DNA of 64,000 bases from contig NZ_BPQE01000011.1 in NCBI RefSeq assembly GCF_022179085.1, forward strand, positions 248,001 to 312,000, written 5' to 3'. The notes below the pieces were generated by a model. The model did not search any database. It saw nothing but the letters and a program-made list of their open reading frames with translations, and was not told the DNA's origin. Numbering within the stretch: position 1 is the first letter of the stretch; each line of letters opens with the position of its first letter. This stretch comes from Methylobacterium aerolatum (GTDB lineage: Bacteria > Pseudomonadota > Alphaproteobacteria > Rhizobiales > Beijerinckiaceae). The position numbers and the translations under genes are program-made. This document shows positions 35,285 through 45,145 of this stretch, one piece after another.

Positions 35285-36804
35285 TGCCCGACGCCTCGGA
35301 TTTCGCGGCCTTCCGCGCCGCCTACGAAGCCGGCCGCCCGACCCTGCTCGCGGTGCAGCTGGTGGCCGACCTCGAAACGCCGGTGGCGGCCTTCCTGAAG
35401 CTGCGCGCGCGCCATCCGGGCCCGGCCTTCCTGCTCGAATCCGTCGAAGGCGGCGCGGTGCGCGGCCGCTATTCGATGATCGGGCTCGATCCGGATCTGA
35501 TCTGGCGGTGCCGCGACGGGGCGGCCTCCCTCAGCCGCGGCGGCGACCTCACCCGCTTCGAGGCGGACGGGCGCCATCCGCTCGCGAGCCTTCGCGCCCT
35601 CATCGCGGAGAGCGCCATCGGCGACGGGGAGGGCCAAGACCTTCCTCCCATGGCCGCCGGCCTGTTCGGCTATCTCGGCTACGACATGGTCCGGTCGATG
35701 GAGCGGCTGCCGGAGCCGAACCCCGACGCACTGGGCGTGCCGGACGCGATCCTCGTCCGTCCCCAGGTGATGGTGGTGTTCGACTCGATCCGCGACCTCA
35801 TCACCGTGGTCAGCCCCGTTCGCCCGGCGGCGGGCGTCACCGCCACTGTGGCCTTCGAGCAGGCCCAGGTGCGGCTCGACAGGGTGGCCGAGGCCCTGGA
35901 GGCGCCCCTGCCGATCGAGGCGCGGATGGACGTCTCCTCCGTGCCCGCACCCGAGCCGGTCTCCAACACCACGCCCGAGCGCTTCGGGGCGATGGTCGCG
36001 CGGGCCAAGGAGTACATCGTCGCTGGCGACGTCTTCCAGGTCGTGCTGTCACAGCGGTTCGAGGCGCCCTTCACCCTCCCGGCCTTCGCCCTCTACCGCA
36101 GCCTGCGGCGGACCAACCCGGCGCCGTTCCTCTGCTACCTCGACTTCGAGGATTTCCAGATCGTCTGTTCGTCCCCTGAGATCCTCGTACGGGTCCGTGA
36201 GGGCGTCGTGACGATCCGCCCGATCGCCGGCACCCGCCGCCGGGGCGCCACGCCGGCCGAGGACAAGGCGCTGGCCGACGAACTGCTCGCCGATCCGAAG
36301 GAGCGCGCCGAGCACCTGATGCTTCTCGACCTCGGGCGGAACGACACCGGCCGCGTCTCGCGGATCGGCAGCGTGCGCGTCACCGACCAGTTCTTTATCG
36401 AGCGCTACAGCCACGTCATGCACATCGTGTCGAACGTCGAGGGCGACCTCGACCCGAAGCACGATCCCCTCGACGCGCTGGCCGCCGGTTTTCCGGCAGG
36501 TACGGTCTCGGGCGCACCGAAGGTGCGGGCCATGGAGATCATCGACGAGTTGGAGCAGGACAAGCGCGGCCCCTATGCCGGCTGCATCGGCTATTTCGGT
36601 GCGGGCGGCGAGATGGACACCTGCATCGTCCTCCGCACGGCGGTGGTGAAGGACGGGCGGATGCACGTCCAGGCCGGCGCCGGCATCGTCTACGATTCCG
36701 ATCCGGCCTCCGAGCAGCAGGAATGCGTCAACAAGGCCAAGGCCCTGTTTCGCGCGGCCGAGGAAGCGGTGCGCTTCGCCTCCCAGGCGAAGCGGGGGCA
36801 GTGA
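35284..36804 (+). CDS. trpE: Anthranilate synthase component I
   Basis: A 506-residue TrpE that converts chorismate and ammonia to anthranilate. The chorismate-binding fold is complete: VLSQRFEAPF, SSPEILVRV, RPIAGTRRRGATPAED, LLDLGRNDTGRVS, FPAGTVSGAPKVRAME and QAGAGIVYDSDP. The N-terminal LLES motif for tryptophan feedback is seen as FLLESVEGG. The ATG shares its A with the ppiD stop (TGATG), so trpE is translated with ppiD, and no separate trp leader peptide or attenuator stands in front of it. Confidence 0.97.
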   Translation: MPDASDFAAFRAAYEAGRPTLLAVQLVADLETPVAAFLKLRARHPGPAFLLESVEGGAVRGRYSMIGLDPDLIWRCRDGAASLSRGGDLTRFEADGRHPLASLRALIAESAIGDGEGQDLPPMAAGLFGYLGYDMVRSMERLPEPNPDALGVPDAILVRPQVMVVFDSIRDLITVVSPVRPAAGVTATVAFEQAQVRLDRVAEALEAPLPIEARMDVSSVPAPEPVSNTTPERFGAMVARAKEYIVAGDVFQVVLSQRFEAPFTLPAFALYRSLRRTNPAPFLCYLDFEDFQIVCSSPEILVRVREGVVTIRPIAGTRRRGATPAEDKALADELLADPKERAEHLMLLDLGRNDTGRVSRIGSVRVTDQFFIERYSHVMHIVSNVEGDLDPKHDPLDALAAGFPAGTVSGAPKVRAMEIIDELEQDKRGPYAGCIGYFGAGGEMDTCIVLRTAVVKDGRMHVQAGAGIVYDSDPASEQQECVNKAKALFRAAEEAVRFASQAKRGQ

Positions 36805-37073
36805 TGCGACTTTGAGATAAAATTCTTAAATTTCTTTGCTTCGTCCCATGATGTCGTAAAAGGGTTCGCCCTCAGCCGTGTCGGCGGTTCGGACACGGCG
36901 AGCGGGATACTCCGAGGCTTCGCGAGGAGCAGAAGGGCTTCCGCCGCCCCCTCGGAACCATAACTCGACCGAGTTACCAGTCCCGCCGAGCCCGATCTGG
37001 TACGTCCGCATCATTGCATCCGCGGGCAGGCCCGGTATCACCGCGCCCCCGATTCCGGATCAGGAGAAATGGT

Positions 37074-37349
37074 ATGAGCCGCATGCGTGTCGCCGCTTTG
37101 ACCGGCGCGCTCCTCACCCTCGCGGTGGCCACCCCGGCGCTCGCCGACGACACCCCCACCACGGCGGGCGCAGTCGATCGTCTCAAGGGCCTCACCAACG
37201 AGGCCGTGGGCGCGGCCAAGCGCGGCGTCGGCAACCTCACCGAGGACGAGGACCTGAAGGCCGAGGGCCGCGCCCAGAAGCTCCGGGGCCAGGCCCAGCA
37301 GGAGCGCGGCAAGGTCAAGGACACGATCGAGAACGCGACCAACAAGTAA
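37074..37349 (+). CDS. Exported CsbD-like stress protein
   Basis: A 91-residue protein with a signal peptide (MSRMRVAALTGALLTLAVATPALA) and a CsbD-type helical domain (DRLKGLTNEAVGAAKRGVGNLTEDEDLKAEGRAQKLRGQAQQERGKVKD in outline: repeated K-G-x-x-x-E/A patterns). CsbD proteins are small, abundant under general stress, and of unknown function. Most are cytoplasmic, so the signal peptide is notable. AGGAG stands eight bases before the ATG. It lies between trpE and trpG with its own 269-base upstream region, so it probably has its own promoter. Confidence 0.88.
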   Translation: MSRMRVAALTGALLTLAVATPALADDTPTTAGAVDRLKGLTNEAVGAAKRGVGNLTEDEDLKAEGRAQKLRGQAQQERGKVKDTIENATNK

Positions 37350-37407
37350 GGGGAGGGGGCCGGTGCGGGGCGTAGCGCGTCTGCGCCTCGCACCGTCGCC
37401 GCGTCCC

Positions 37408-37503
37408 GTCGTCGGTACGAGCGTAAGCCGAAGCAATCCAGGGATACGCGGGAGGCGAACACGGCCCGCAGCCCAGGATCGCTTCGCTTCGCTCGCAATG
37501 ACG
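37408..37503. repeat. Dispersed long palindromic repeat, copy C
   Basis: GTCGTCGGTACGAGCGTAAG then CCGAAGCAATCCAGGG on the left faces CCCAGGATCGCTTCGCTTCG then CTCGCAATGACGG on the right. It lies between the CsbD-like gene and trpG and may end transcription of the former. Confidence 0.75.
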
Positions 37504-37575
37504 GCATGGCTCATCGGCACGAGTTGACCCGCCCGCCCCGAGACGCCACACCGGGCCGAGTTCCGGATGTGCCCG

Positions 37576-38190
37576 ATGCCCAAAGTCCTCGTCATCGACA
37601 ACTACGACAGCTTCACCTTCAACCTCGTGCACCTGATCGGTCCGCTCTGCGACGCGATCGAGGTGGCGCGCAACGATGCGCTGTCGGTGGCCGACATCCG
37701 CGAGCGGGCGCCGGATGCCGTGGTGCTGTCTCCGGGGCCGTGCAGCCCGAACGAGGCGGGGATCTGCCTCGATGTGGTGCGCGAACTGTCGGGCGACATT
37801 CCGCTCTTCGGCGTCTGCCTCGGCCTTCAGGCCATCGGGCAGGCCTTCGGGGGCGAGGTGGTCCGCGCGCCCGTGCCCCTGCACGGCAAGGTCTCGACGA
37901 TTCGCCACAAGGCGAGCGGCCTGTTCCGGGGCCTCAACGACAGCTTCGAGGCCACGCGCTACCACTCGCTGGTGGTCGATCGCGCCTCATGCCCGGGGAC
38001 GCTGGCCGTCACCGCCGAGACGGATGGGCTGATCATGGGGCTGCAGCACACCAGCCTCCCCGTGCACGGCGTGCAGTTCCACCCGGAGAGCATCCGCTCG
38101 CAGCACGGGCAGGAGATCGTGAAGAACTTCCTCGATCTCGCCCGGGAGTGGAATGCGACGCGTGACACACGCGCCTCCGGCGTGCATTGA
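37576..38190 (+). CDS. trpG: Anthranilate synthase component II (glutamine amidotransferase)
   Basis: A 204-residue class I amidotransferase that supplies ammonia to TrpE. It starts MPKVLVIDNYDSFTFNLV, has the nucleophile Cys81 in FGVCLGLQAIGQAFGG, and the His/Glu pair in HGVQFHPESI. An ATG three codons earlier (37567) is an alternative. The later one better fits the family and ribosome spacing. It is the first gene of trpGDC-moaC-moeA. Separation from trpE by a CsbD-like gene and a repeat breaks the usual trpEG neighbourhood. Confidence 0.95.
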   Translation: MPKVLVIDNYDSFTFNLVHLIGPLCDAIEVARNDALSVADIRERAPDAVVLSPGPCSPNEAGICLDVVRELSGDIPLFGVCLGLQAIGQAFGGEVVRAPVPLHGKVSTIRHKASGLFRGLNDSFEATRYHSLVVDRASCPGTLAVTAETDGLIMGLQHTSLPVHGVQFHPESIRSQHGQEIVKNFLDLAREWNATRDTRASGVH

Positions 38191-38220
38191 GCCGGGCGGA
38201 CGCCCCCGCGGACGGACCTT

Positions 38221-39258
38221 ATGGACAGTTTCAAGCCGCTCCTCGCCACGGTCGCCGGGGGCCAGACCCTCGGGCGGGCCGATGCGCGCGCGGCCTTCGA
38301 CCTGCTGCTCTCCGGCGAGGTGACGCCCGTCCAGGCCGCCGCCTTCCTGGTGGCCCTGAAGATGCGCGGCGAAGTCATCGAGGAGATCGTCGGCGCCGCG
38401 GAGGCGATGCGTGCCCGGATGGTTCGTGTCACGGCGCCCGCGAACGCCGTCGACGTCGTCGGCACCGGCGGTGACCATTCGGGCAGCGTGAACGTCTCGA
38501 CGCTCGCGGCGATCCTCGTCGCCGCCTGCGGCGTGCCGGTGGCCAAGCACGGCAACCGCGCCGCCACCTCGCGCTCCGGCGCCGCCGACGTGCTGGCGGC
38601 GCTCGGCGTCGCCCTCGGGCTCGATCCGGCGGGGCAGGAACGCTGCCTCGCGGAGGCCGGGCTGTGCTTCCTCTTCGCGCAGACCCATCACGGCGCCATG
38701 CGGCACGTCGCGCCGGTGCGGGCGGAGTTGCCGGTCCGAACGATCTTCAACCTGCTTGGCCCCCTGTGCAACCCGGCGGGCGTCACCCGGCAGCTCTTCG
38801 GCGTCGCCGACGGTGCCCGCGCCGAACCCCTGACCCGCGTGTTGGCGGAACTCGGGTCCGCGCGCGTGTGGACGGTCCATGGCTCGGACGGGCTCGATGA
38901 GATCACGGTCACCGGTCCCACCGGGATCGTGACCCTGGAGGACGGCCGGATCGGCCGCTTCACCCTCGATCCGCGGGATGTCGGCTTGGCGCTGCGCGCA
39001 CCCGAAGAGCTGCGCGGCGGCGATCCGGCGCACAACGCGCAGGCCCTGCAGGCGGTGCTCGCCGGCGCACGCAACGCCTACCGCGACATCGCGGTTGTCA
39101 ACGCAGGCGCCGCCCTCGTGGTCGCAGAGAGGGCGGGCACGCTGGCGGAAGGCGTCGCCCGCGCGCAAGATGCGATCGATTCCGGAGCGGGCCGGGCCAC
39201 GCTCGCCCGGCTCGTGCGCGTCTCGCAGGCATGCTCGAACCGGCAGGAGAGCCGATGA
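38221..39258 (+). CDS. trpD: Anthranilate phosphoribosyltransferase
   Basis: A 345-residue enzyme that joins anthranilate to PRPP. The PRPP-binding glycine loop is [17 protein letters not shown], then [17 protein letters not shown] and the metal-binding [20 protein letters not shown] follows. It is complete compared with the family. It follows trpG after 30 bases, and its stop overlaps the trpC start (ATGA). Confidence 0.97.
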   Translation: MDSFKPLLATVAGGQTLGRADARAAFDLLLSGEVTPVQAAAFLVALKMRGEVIEEIVGAAEAMRARMVRVTAPANAVDVVGTGGDHSGSVNVSTLAAILVAACGVPVAKHGNRAATSRSGAADVLAALGVALGLDPAGQERCLAEAGLCFLFAQTHHGAMRHVAPVRAELPVRTIFNLLGPLCNPAGVTRQLFGVADGARAEPLTRVLAELGSARVWTVHGSDGLDEITVTGPTGIVTLEDGRIGRFTLDPRDVGLALRAPEELRGGDPAHNAQALQAVLAGARNAYRDIAVVNAGAALVVAERAGTLAEGVARAQDAIDSGAGRATLARLVRVSQACSNRQESR

Positions 39259-40121
39259 CCTCCCCCACGCCAGACGCGGTGCCCGAGGCGCCCGAACGGC
39301 CGAACGTGCTGGCCCGGATCGAGGCGTACAAACGCCGCGAGATCGCCGAGGCGAAGTTGCGCGTGCCGCTGGCCAAGCTGGAGAAGCGCGCCGCTCAGGC
39401 CGATGCCCCCCGCGGCTTCGCCGAAGCCATCCGCGCCCACCGCGCCGAGGGCCGCACCGCCTTGATCGCGGAAGTGAAGAAGGCATCGCCCTCGAAGGGG
39501 CTGATCCGGGCGGATTTCGACCCGGCCACGCTCGCGGCGGCCTACGAGGCCGGGGGCGCGACCTGCCTCTCCGTGCTCACCGACGAGCCCTCCTTCCAGG
39601 GCAAGCCCGATTACCTGATGGAGGCCCGCGCCGCCTGCCGCCTGCCGGTCCTGCGCAAGGACTTCATGTTCGAGCCGTATCAGGTCTACGAGGCGCGCGC
39701 CTGGGGGGCCGACTGCATCCTCGTCATCATGGCCTGCCTCGACGACGACGAGGCACTCGCCCTGGTGGAGACCGCCCACGACCTCGGCATGGACGTGCTG
39801 ACGGAAATCCACGACGAGGCCGAACTCGTTCGCGCCCTGCCGCTCGGCACCGCCCTCGTCGGCGTGAACAACCGCAACCTCAAGACCTTCGAGGTCTCCT
39901 TCGACAACGCCTTACGCCTCAAGCCCGGCATCCCGCACGACCGGATCGCCGTGGCGGAGAGCGGCATCGCCGATCATGCCGACGTGAAGCGCCTCGCCGG
40001 GCACGGCCTCGGGACCGTGCTCGTCGGGGAGAGCCTGATGCGGCAGGCGGACGTCGCGGCCGCGACCCGCGCCCTCATCTTCGGCGAGGGCGGCGGCGCA
40101 GCGAAGGCGAAGACGGCGTGA
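39255..40121 (+). CDS. trpC: Indole-3-glycerol phosphate synthase
   Basis: A 288-residue TIM barrel closing the indole ring from the trpF product. It shows [27 protein letters not shown] (catalytic Lys), [37 protein letters not shown] and VAESGI. The start at 39255 has AGGAGA five bases before and overlaps the trpD stop. The N-terminus has a 20-residue Pro-rich extension. trpF is not in this operon. Confidence 0.97.
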   Translation: MTSPTPDAVPEAPERPNVLARIEAYKRREIAEAKLRVPLAKLEKRAAQADAPRGFAEAIRAHRAEGRTALIAEVKKASPSKGLIRADFDPATLAAAYEAGGATCLSVLTDEPSFQGKPDYLMEARAACRLPVLRKDFMFEPYQVYEARAWGADCILVIMACLDDDEALALVETAHDLGMDVLTEIHDEAELVRALPLGTALVGVNNRNLKTFEVSFDNALRLKPGIPHDRIAVAESGIADHADVKRLAGHGLGTVLVGESLMRQADVAAATRALIFGEGGGAAKAKTA

Positions 40122-40134
40122 GGGGGCGCGGCGC

Positions 40135-40620
40135 ATGAGCGGCGGCCTCACCCACCTCGACGCCCAGGGCGCGGCCAACATGGTCGACGTCACCGACAAG
40201 CCGGCCACCACGCGCACCGCCCGCGCCGAGGGCTGCATCGTCATGCTGCCGGAGACCCTGGCGCTGATCCGCGAGGGCGATGCCAAGAAGGGCGACGTCA
40301 TCGGCACGGCGCGGCTCGCGGGCATCATGGCCGCCAAGCGCACCCATGAATTGATTCCCCTCTGCCATCCCCTGCTCCTCTCCAAGGTGCGGGTGGAGTG
40401 CGAGGAGGATGCGGCCCTGCCGGGCCTGCGGATCACGGCGGAGGTGCGCGTCCAGGGGCCGACCGGCGTGGAGATGGAGGCGCTGACGGCCGTCTCGCTC
40501 GCCTGCCTCACGGTCTACGACATGGTGAAGGCCGTAGACCGGGGTATGCGCATCGAGGGGATCCGCCTGCTCGCCAAGGATGGCGGCCGCTCCGGCGCCT
40601 ACCGGGCGGACCCGGCGTGA
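40135..40620 (+). CDS. moaC: Cyclic pyranopterin monophosphate synthase
   Basis: A 161-residue MoaC that forms cyclic pyranopterin monophosphate, the first stable molybdopterin precursor. Family motifs are [21 protein letters not shown], and [21 protein letters not shown], with KDGGRSG near the end. It follows trpC after 13 bases and precedes moeA by 10, so it is part of one transcript. Molybdenum cofactor is needed for enzymes such as formate dehydrogenases, in keeping with a methylotroph. Confidence 0.97.
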   Translation: MSGGLTHLDAQGAANMVDVTDKPATTRTARAEGCIVMLPETLALIREGDAKKGDVIGTARLAGIMAAKRTHELIPLCHPLLLSKVRVECEEDAALPGLRITAEVRVQGPTGVEMEALTAVSLACLTVYDMVKAVDRGMRIEGIRLLAKDGGRSGAYRADPA

Positions 40621-40630
40621 GGGCGGGGCG

Positions 40631-41860
40631 ATGAGCGGGCTGATCCCGGTCGCCGAGGCCCTGTCCAGGATCCTGGCGAGCGTCGCGGAGCCCGTCTCCG
40701 CCGAGACTGTCCCCCTCGCCCGCGCCGCCGGCCGGGTGCTGGCGGCGCCCGTCGTCTCGACGCGCACCCAACCGCCCTTCCGCGCCTCCGCCATGGACGG
40801 CTACGCCGTCCGCGCGGCCGATGCGGGGCAGGTGGGGGCCACGCTGAGGCTCGTCGGCACGAGCGCGGCCGGCCACGGCTTCACCGGCCGCGTCGGGCCG
40901 GGCGAGGCGGTGCGGATCTTCACCGGCGCCCCCGTCCCCGAGGGCGCCGATGCGATCCTGATCCAGGAGGATGCTCGGGCCGAAGGTGAGTCGATCCATG
41001 TCGGCGAGGCGGTGGAGACGAACCGCTTCATCCGCCGGGAGGGGCTAGATTTTGAGACGGGCGCGACGCTGCTGACCGAGGGGCTGACCCTCGACGCCCG
41101 GCGCCTCGCCCTGACCGCCGCCGCGGGCCATCCCGACCTCGTCGTGCGCCGCCGCCCGCGTGTGGCGATCCTCGCAACGGGGGACGAGTTGGTGGCGCCG
41201 GGCGCCGCCCCCGCCTGGGACCAGATCGTCGCCTCCAACAGCCTCGCCCTCGCGGCCCTGGCCGAGGAGGCCGGCGCGGAGATCATCGACCTCGGCATCG
41301 CCGCCGACGACCAAGCCGCCCTCGAAGCCGCCTTCCGCCGGGCGCGGGAGGCGAAGGCCGACCTGCTCGTCACCCTCGGCGGGGCTTCGGTGGGCGATCA
41401 CGATCTCGTCCAGGCGGCGCTCGCCCGGGAGGGGCTGGAACTCGGGTTCTGGCGCGTCGCGCTGCGGCCTGGCAAGCCATTGATGCATGGCCGCCTCGGG
41501 CCGATGCTGGTAATCGGCCTGCCGGGCAATCCCGTCTCCTCCATCGTCTGCGGCCTGCTCTTCGTCGTCCCTGCGATCCGCGCCCTTCTCGGCGATCCGC
41601 AGGCGGGCGCCGACGCCAGCGAGCCGGCGCTTCTCGGCCGCGACCTCGCGGCCAACGACGGGCGTCAGGATTACATGCGCGCGAGCCTCACCCTCGCGCC
41701 GGGTGAATTGCCGGTGGCGGACCCGGAGAACCGGCAGGATTCCTCAATGCTCGCCGTCCTCGGCCGCTCGGAGGCCCTGCTGATCCGCGAGCCGCACGCG
41801 CCGGCGGCGAAGGCGGGCGACCCCTGCAGGATCATCCGCCTGGACCGTCGGCTCGTCTGA
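40631..41860 (+). CDS. moeA: Molybdopterin molybdenumtransferase MoeA
   Basis: A 409-residue MoeA that inserts molybdate into adenylated molybdopterin. It shows FRASAMDGYAVRAAD, RIFTGAPVPEGADAI, ILATGDELV, TLGGASVGDHDLV, ALRPGKPLMHG and GLPGNPVSS. The C-terminal domain IV is present. It closes the trpGDC-moaC-moeA run. In many relatives lexA follows, but here the next gene is on the other strand. Confidence 0.96.
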   Translation: MSGLIPVAEALSRILASVAEPVSAETVPLARAAGRVLAAPVVSTRTQPPFRASAMDGYAVRAADAGQVGATLRLVGTSAAGHGFTGRVGPGEAVRIFTGAPVPEGADAILIQEDARAEGESIHVGEAVETNRFIRREGLDFETGATLLTEGLTLDARRLALTAAAGHPDLVVRRRPRVAILATGDELVAPGAAPAWDQIVASNSLALAALAEEAGAEIIDLGIAADDQAALEAAFRRAREAKADLLVTLGGASVGDHDLVQAALAREGLELGFWRVALRPGKPLMHGRLGPMLVIGLPGNPVSSIVCGLLFVVPAIRALLGDPQAGADASEPALLGRDLAANDGRQDYMRASLTLAPGELPVADPENRQDSSMLAVLGRSEALLIREPHAPAAKAGDPCRIIRLDRRLV

Positions 41861-41917
41861 CGGGTCTCCCACGCCGTCGTAACGAGCGCCAGCCACCCCG
41901 CTCGAACCGAAGCGACT

Positions 41918-43693
41918 TTATGGAGCGACTTGCCAGACCTTTACCGGCCCGGCGTCGGTCAGCGGCTTCAGCCAGCCCGCCTTGGCCTCCCCCCGGGTGA
42001 GGCGGGTGGCGAAGGCAGTCTCGGCTTGAAGGTCGTCCGCCGGGCGACCGGCACAGGTGGCGAGGTAGCGGACGCCGTGGGTCCGCGTCTCACGGCGGAG
42101 GTCGCCTTCGGTGCCGCCGAGGCCGCGCAGGGCGGCGGCGATCTCCGGCACCGCCCGGTGGTACGGGGCCGCGACGACGGCGTGCGGCGTGTGGAGCAGG
42201 ATTGCCGGCCCCATGAAGATCGGGGCCAGCACCGTTCCGGGCGGCAAGGCGGCGAGGGGCGCCAGCGCGCCGTCGCCCAGGCAGGCGGTGGCGCCCGCAG
42301 GATCGTTCGCCGTCCGCGCGGCGGGGAACAGGGTTTCTCCGAGGGCGATGGGTGCGATCCACACCGTACTGACGAGCCCGGCGGCGAGGGCGATGCGGCC
42401 GACCGAGGGGAGGCTCCGCATGGAGGCCCGCCGCAGCGCTTCGCCGATGAAGGGGCCGGCTACCAGGGGGACGAGGCCGCTGACCACGTAGAGGCCGCGA
42501 AACTCCTCCAGACCGAGGACGAGGCCCGGCCACAGCAGCGCCGAGGCGACCGCCCAGAATCGGCGGTGCGGGCCGCGGAAGGCGAGGCGGGTCGCCACCA
42601 GGGTGGCGAGGAGGACGACCGGATAGAAGGCCAGCGCCTCCCACTGCCCGCGCGCGACGAAGGTCGCGGCGTCGGTCATCTCGTTGACCTTCAGGAGCCA
42701 GTGGTCCCGCACCAGCGCCGTCATGCCGGGGAACGGGCCGCCGAGGCAGACGGGGAAGAGCAGGGCGAAGCCGCCCAGCAGCAGGGTTCCGAGGCCGGTC
42801 AGGGCCAGGAACCGGGAGGTCCGCCGCTGAAGATGGCGGTCGAGGGCCATGCAGCTGAGGCCGATGGCGAGGCCGCCGCCGGCGAGGAACAGCCAGGGCG
42901 GGGAGAGGGCGTCGCAGGCGGTCCGGCCCCAGAGGGCGGGCGAGACCTGCGCCCCGAACAGCACGGGCGCGCACAGGCCGAGGGCAGCGCCGAAGGCCGT
43001 GAAGGCGGCCAGCGCCGGGCGCCCGCGCAGGATCCAGTCCGCCGCCAGGAAAAGGGCGGCGGCGGCGAGGAACGGCAACCCCTCGAGGCCGACCGCCAGG
43101 GAGAGCGCCCCGAGGGCGCCGGCCACCGCGCCGCCCCGCGCGCCGCCCCCGATCATCGCGAACGCCAGGCCGAGGATCGCGATGAGCTGGATATCGTGGT
43201 GATCGACCCGCCCGGCCGCGAATTGGATCGTCACGCCGAGCGTCTGCGTCGCAACCACGAGGGCGATCAGAGCGGAACGGGCGCCGAAGGTCGCGCGCAC
43301 GCCGCGGAACAGGACGACGGCGTAGAGGCAAAACAGCAGGCCCGGCCAGAGCAGGGCCGCCGCGCCCTCCGCGAGGGGGCGTCCGGTCAGGGGCGTCAGC
43401 GTCAGGATCAACCCTGCCAGCGGCGCATCGACGAGGCGCGACCAGTGGCTCGGGATACCCACGGGCGGCCCGAATCGCCGCTGCACGAGATCGTACCAGC
43501 CCTGTCCATCGACGAGATCGCGCACCTCGACGAGGCGCATCGCGTCGTCCGGGTCCGGCACGCGCAGGTGGTGCAGGGTCGCCGAGATGTCGGCGGGGGC
43601 GTTCATGGTCACTAAGCCGATGGCGACGAGCAGCCACAGGAACGCGGTCGGGTTGATCCGTGAGGCGGGCATGGCGAGCGCCGGCTCCGGCAT
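41918..43693 (-). CDS. Polytopic membrane protein resembling STT3/AglB-type GT-C glycosyltransferases
   Basis: A 591-residue protein with about 12 membrane helices and a C-terminal soluble tail of roughly 110 residues. The first outer loop has DPDDAMRLVEVRDLV (47-61), then GPPVGIPSHWSRLVDAPLAGL (75-95), and a second loop GRVDHHDIQLI (161-171). An acidic motif followed by R-L-x-E, a P-x-G-x-x-x-x-W-x-x-L-x-D pattern and a DHH motif is the layout of oligosaccharyltransferase STT3/AglB. The WWDYG sequon-binding motif is not seen. A role in moving a lipid-linked sugar is inference. Start 43693 has TGGAGA before it; 43672 is an alternative. It is divergent from a GT87 gene. Confidence 0.7.
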   Translation of the reverse strand: MPEPALAMPASRINPTAFLWLLVAIGLVTMNAPADISATLHHLRVPDPDDAMRLVEVRDLVDGQGWYDLVQRRFGPPVGIPSHWSRLVDAPLAGLILTLTPLTGRPLAEGAAALLWPGLLFCLYAVVLFRGVRATFGARSALIALVVATQTLGVTIQFAAGRVDHHDIQLIAILGLAFAMIGGGARGGAVAGALGALSLAVGLEGLPFLAAAALFLAADWILRGRPALAAFTAFGAALGLCAPVLFGAQVSPALWGRTACDALSPPWLFLAGGGLAIGLSCMALDRHLQRRTSRFLALTGLGTLLLGGFALLFPVCLGGPFPGMTALVRDHWLLKVNEMTDAATFVARGQWEALAFYPVVLLATLVATRLAFRGPHRRFWAVASALLWPGLVLGLEEFRGLYVVSGLVPLVAGPFIGEALRRASMRSLPSVGRIALAAGLVSTVWIAPIALGETLFPAARTANDPAGATACLGDGALAPLAALPPGTVLAPIFMGPAILLHTPHAVVAAPYHRAVPEIAAALRGLGGTEGDLRRETRTHGVRYLATCAGRPADDLQAETAFATRLTRGEAKAGWLKPLTDAGPVKVWQVAP

Positions 43694-43836
43694 GGCGAAC
43701 GATCTCCAGGGTGGCGGCCGAAGGCGCGTCACCGTGAAGGAAGCGACTGAACACTCCGTCAAGGCCGGGGCGAGGGGAGTGGGTTAACCACCCGGAAGGT
43801 CATGCTGCCTAGGGTTGTGCCATTCGGAGCCAGCCC

Positions 43837-45051
43837 ATGTCCGTCTCCACCCTCTCTGTCCCCACCCTCTCCGTGCGCGACCGAGCGATCCTCGGTGCCG
43901 GGGCGGCGGTGTCGCTGCTGGCGTGGCTGGCGATGCGCCCCTGGGATTTCCAGGGCTGGATGATCGGCGCTCCCCTCGGCCGGGACTACGTGAACTTCTG
44001 GCTGGCACCGCGCCTCGTGCTGGCGGGGCAGGGCGCCATGCTCACCGACCTGCCTGCCTATGCCGAGACCGTCATGGGGCTGTTCGGTCTCCGGCGCGAT
44101 CCGATGCTCCTGTTCAGCTATCCGCCGCACACGCTGTTCCTGCTCGCCCCCTTCTCGGCCTTGCCGTTCATCCCGGCGGTGCTGGTCTGGACCGCCGTCA
44201 ACCTCGCCTGCCTCGCCCTCGCGACCCGGCTGGTGATCCGGCGGACGCCGGGCGGCGCAATGCTCTGGGCGGTGTGCCTGTCGCCCCCGGCCGTGGCGAT
44301 GATGATGTATGGCCATTTCGGCGGTATCCTCGCCCTGGCCGCCACCCTGGTGCTGTTCGAGGCGGAACGCCGTCCCGTAGTGGCCGGGATCGGTCTGGCG
44401 GTCCTGTCCGTCAAACCGCAATTCGCCTGCGCCCTCGGGGTGATGCTGCTCGGAGCCGGCTACTGGCGCTGCCTCCTGGCAGGCGCCGCCGTCACCTTCG
44501 TCCTGGTCGCGCTGTCCGCAGCGACCTTCGGCGTCGCGGTCTGGCAGGGGTTCCTCACCGTCACGCTGCCGATCCAAAGCGCCTTCGTCACCGCCTTCAA
44601 CGCGAAGATGATCGAGACCTCGGTGACGGCCTATTTCGCCGCACGCTTCTCCGGCGTGCCGGGGGCCGCTGCCTGGGCCATCCAGGGGGCGGTGAGCCTG
44701 TTCGCCCTCGGGGCGGGCATCGCCGCCCTGCGCCGGGGCATCGGGCGCAAGGGCGCTCCCGCGGTGGTCATCTTGGCGGCCCTGGTGATGCAACCCTACG
44801 TGTCGCATTACGACCTCGCCATCGCGGCGCCCGCCCTGGCCCCCGTGCTGTTCGGCAGGGAGGCCGACGCGTCGCCCGCCACGGTGGCGGCATGGCTGCT
44901 CGTGCCGATCGCCCGCATCCTGATCGTCTTCGATCTGCCGGTGCTCGGCGTGCTCGTGCCGAGCGCGATGGTCGCCCAGGCGATCCGCCTGCTCTCGGAC
45001 AAGCCGGCGCCGGCCCGTGCCGCGGATGCGCGGATGCTGGCCGAATGCTGA
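43837..45051 (+). CDS. Glycosyltransferase family 87 (DUF2029-type) membrane protein
   Basis: A 404-residue protein with about ten membrane helices. The GT87 traits are GRDYVNFWLAPRLVLAGQ in the first outer loop (acidic D-Y-x-x-F-W), YPPHTLFLLAPFSALPF, GHFGGILALAATLVLFEAERRP and LSVKPQFA. Characterised GT87 members use polyprenyl-phosphate mannose in mycobacteria. The donor here is unknown. It is divergent from the STT3-like gene and 94 bases upstream of the FAD oxidoreductase, so the three may form an envelope-glycan unit. Confidence 0.85.
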   Translation: MSVSTLSVPTLSVRDRAILGAGAAVSLLAWLAMRPWDFQGWMIGAPLGRDYVNFWLAPRLVLAGQGAMLTDLPAYAETVMGLFGLRRDPMLLFSYPPHTLFLLAPFSALPFIPAVLVWTAVNLACLALATRLVIRRTPGGAMLWAVCLSPPAVAMMMYGHFGGILALAATLVLFEAERRPVVAGIGLAVLSVKPQFACALGVMLLGAGYWRCLLAGAAVTFVLVALSAATFGVAVWQGFLTVTLPIQSAFVTAFNAKMIETSVTAYFAARFSGVPGAAAWAIQGAVSLFALGAGIAALRRGIGRKGAPAVVILAALVMQPYVSHYDLAIAAPALAPVLFGREADASPATVAAWLLVPIARILIVFDLPVLGVLVPSAMVAQAIRLLSDKPAPARAADARMLAEC

Positions 45052-45145
45052 ACTGACGCGCGTTAGAAAAGCAAAGTCTTAACTCTGCACGGACAATGTC
45101 CACTCGTCCGGCTCGCCACCGGATCGATTCGGGCCGGAGCGATTG

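Noticed and set aside
36954-36975. GGAAC...GTT upstream of the CsbD-like gene, like an EcfG promoter
   Set aside because: The spacer is 14 bases, not the 16-17 required. Tempting because CsbD genes are often stress-controlled, but spacing does not fit.
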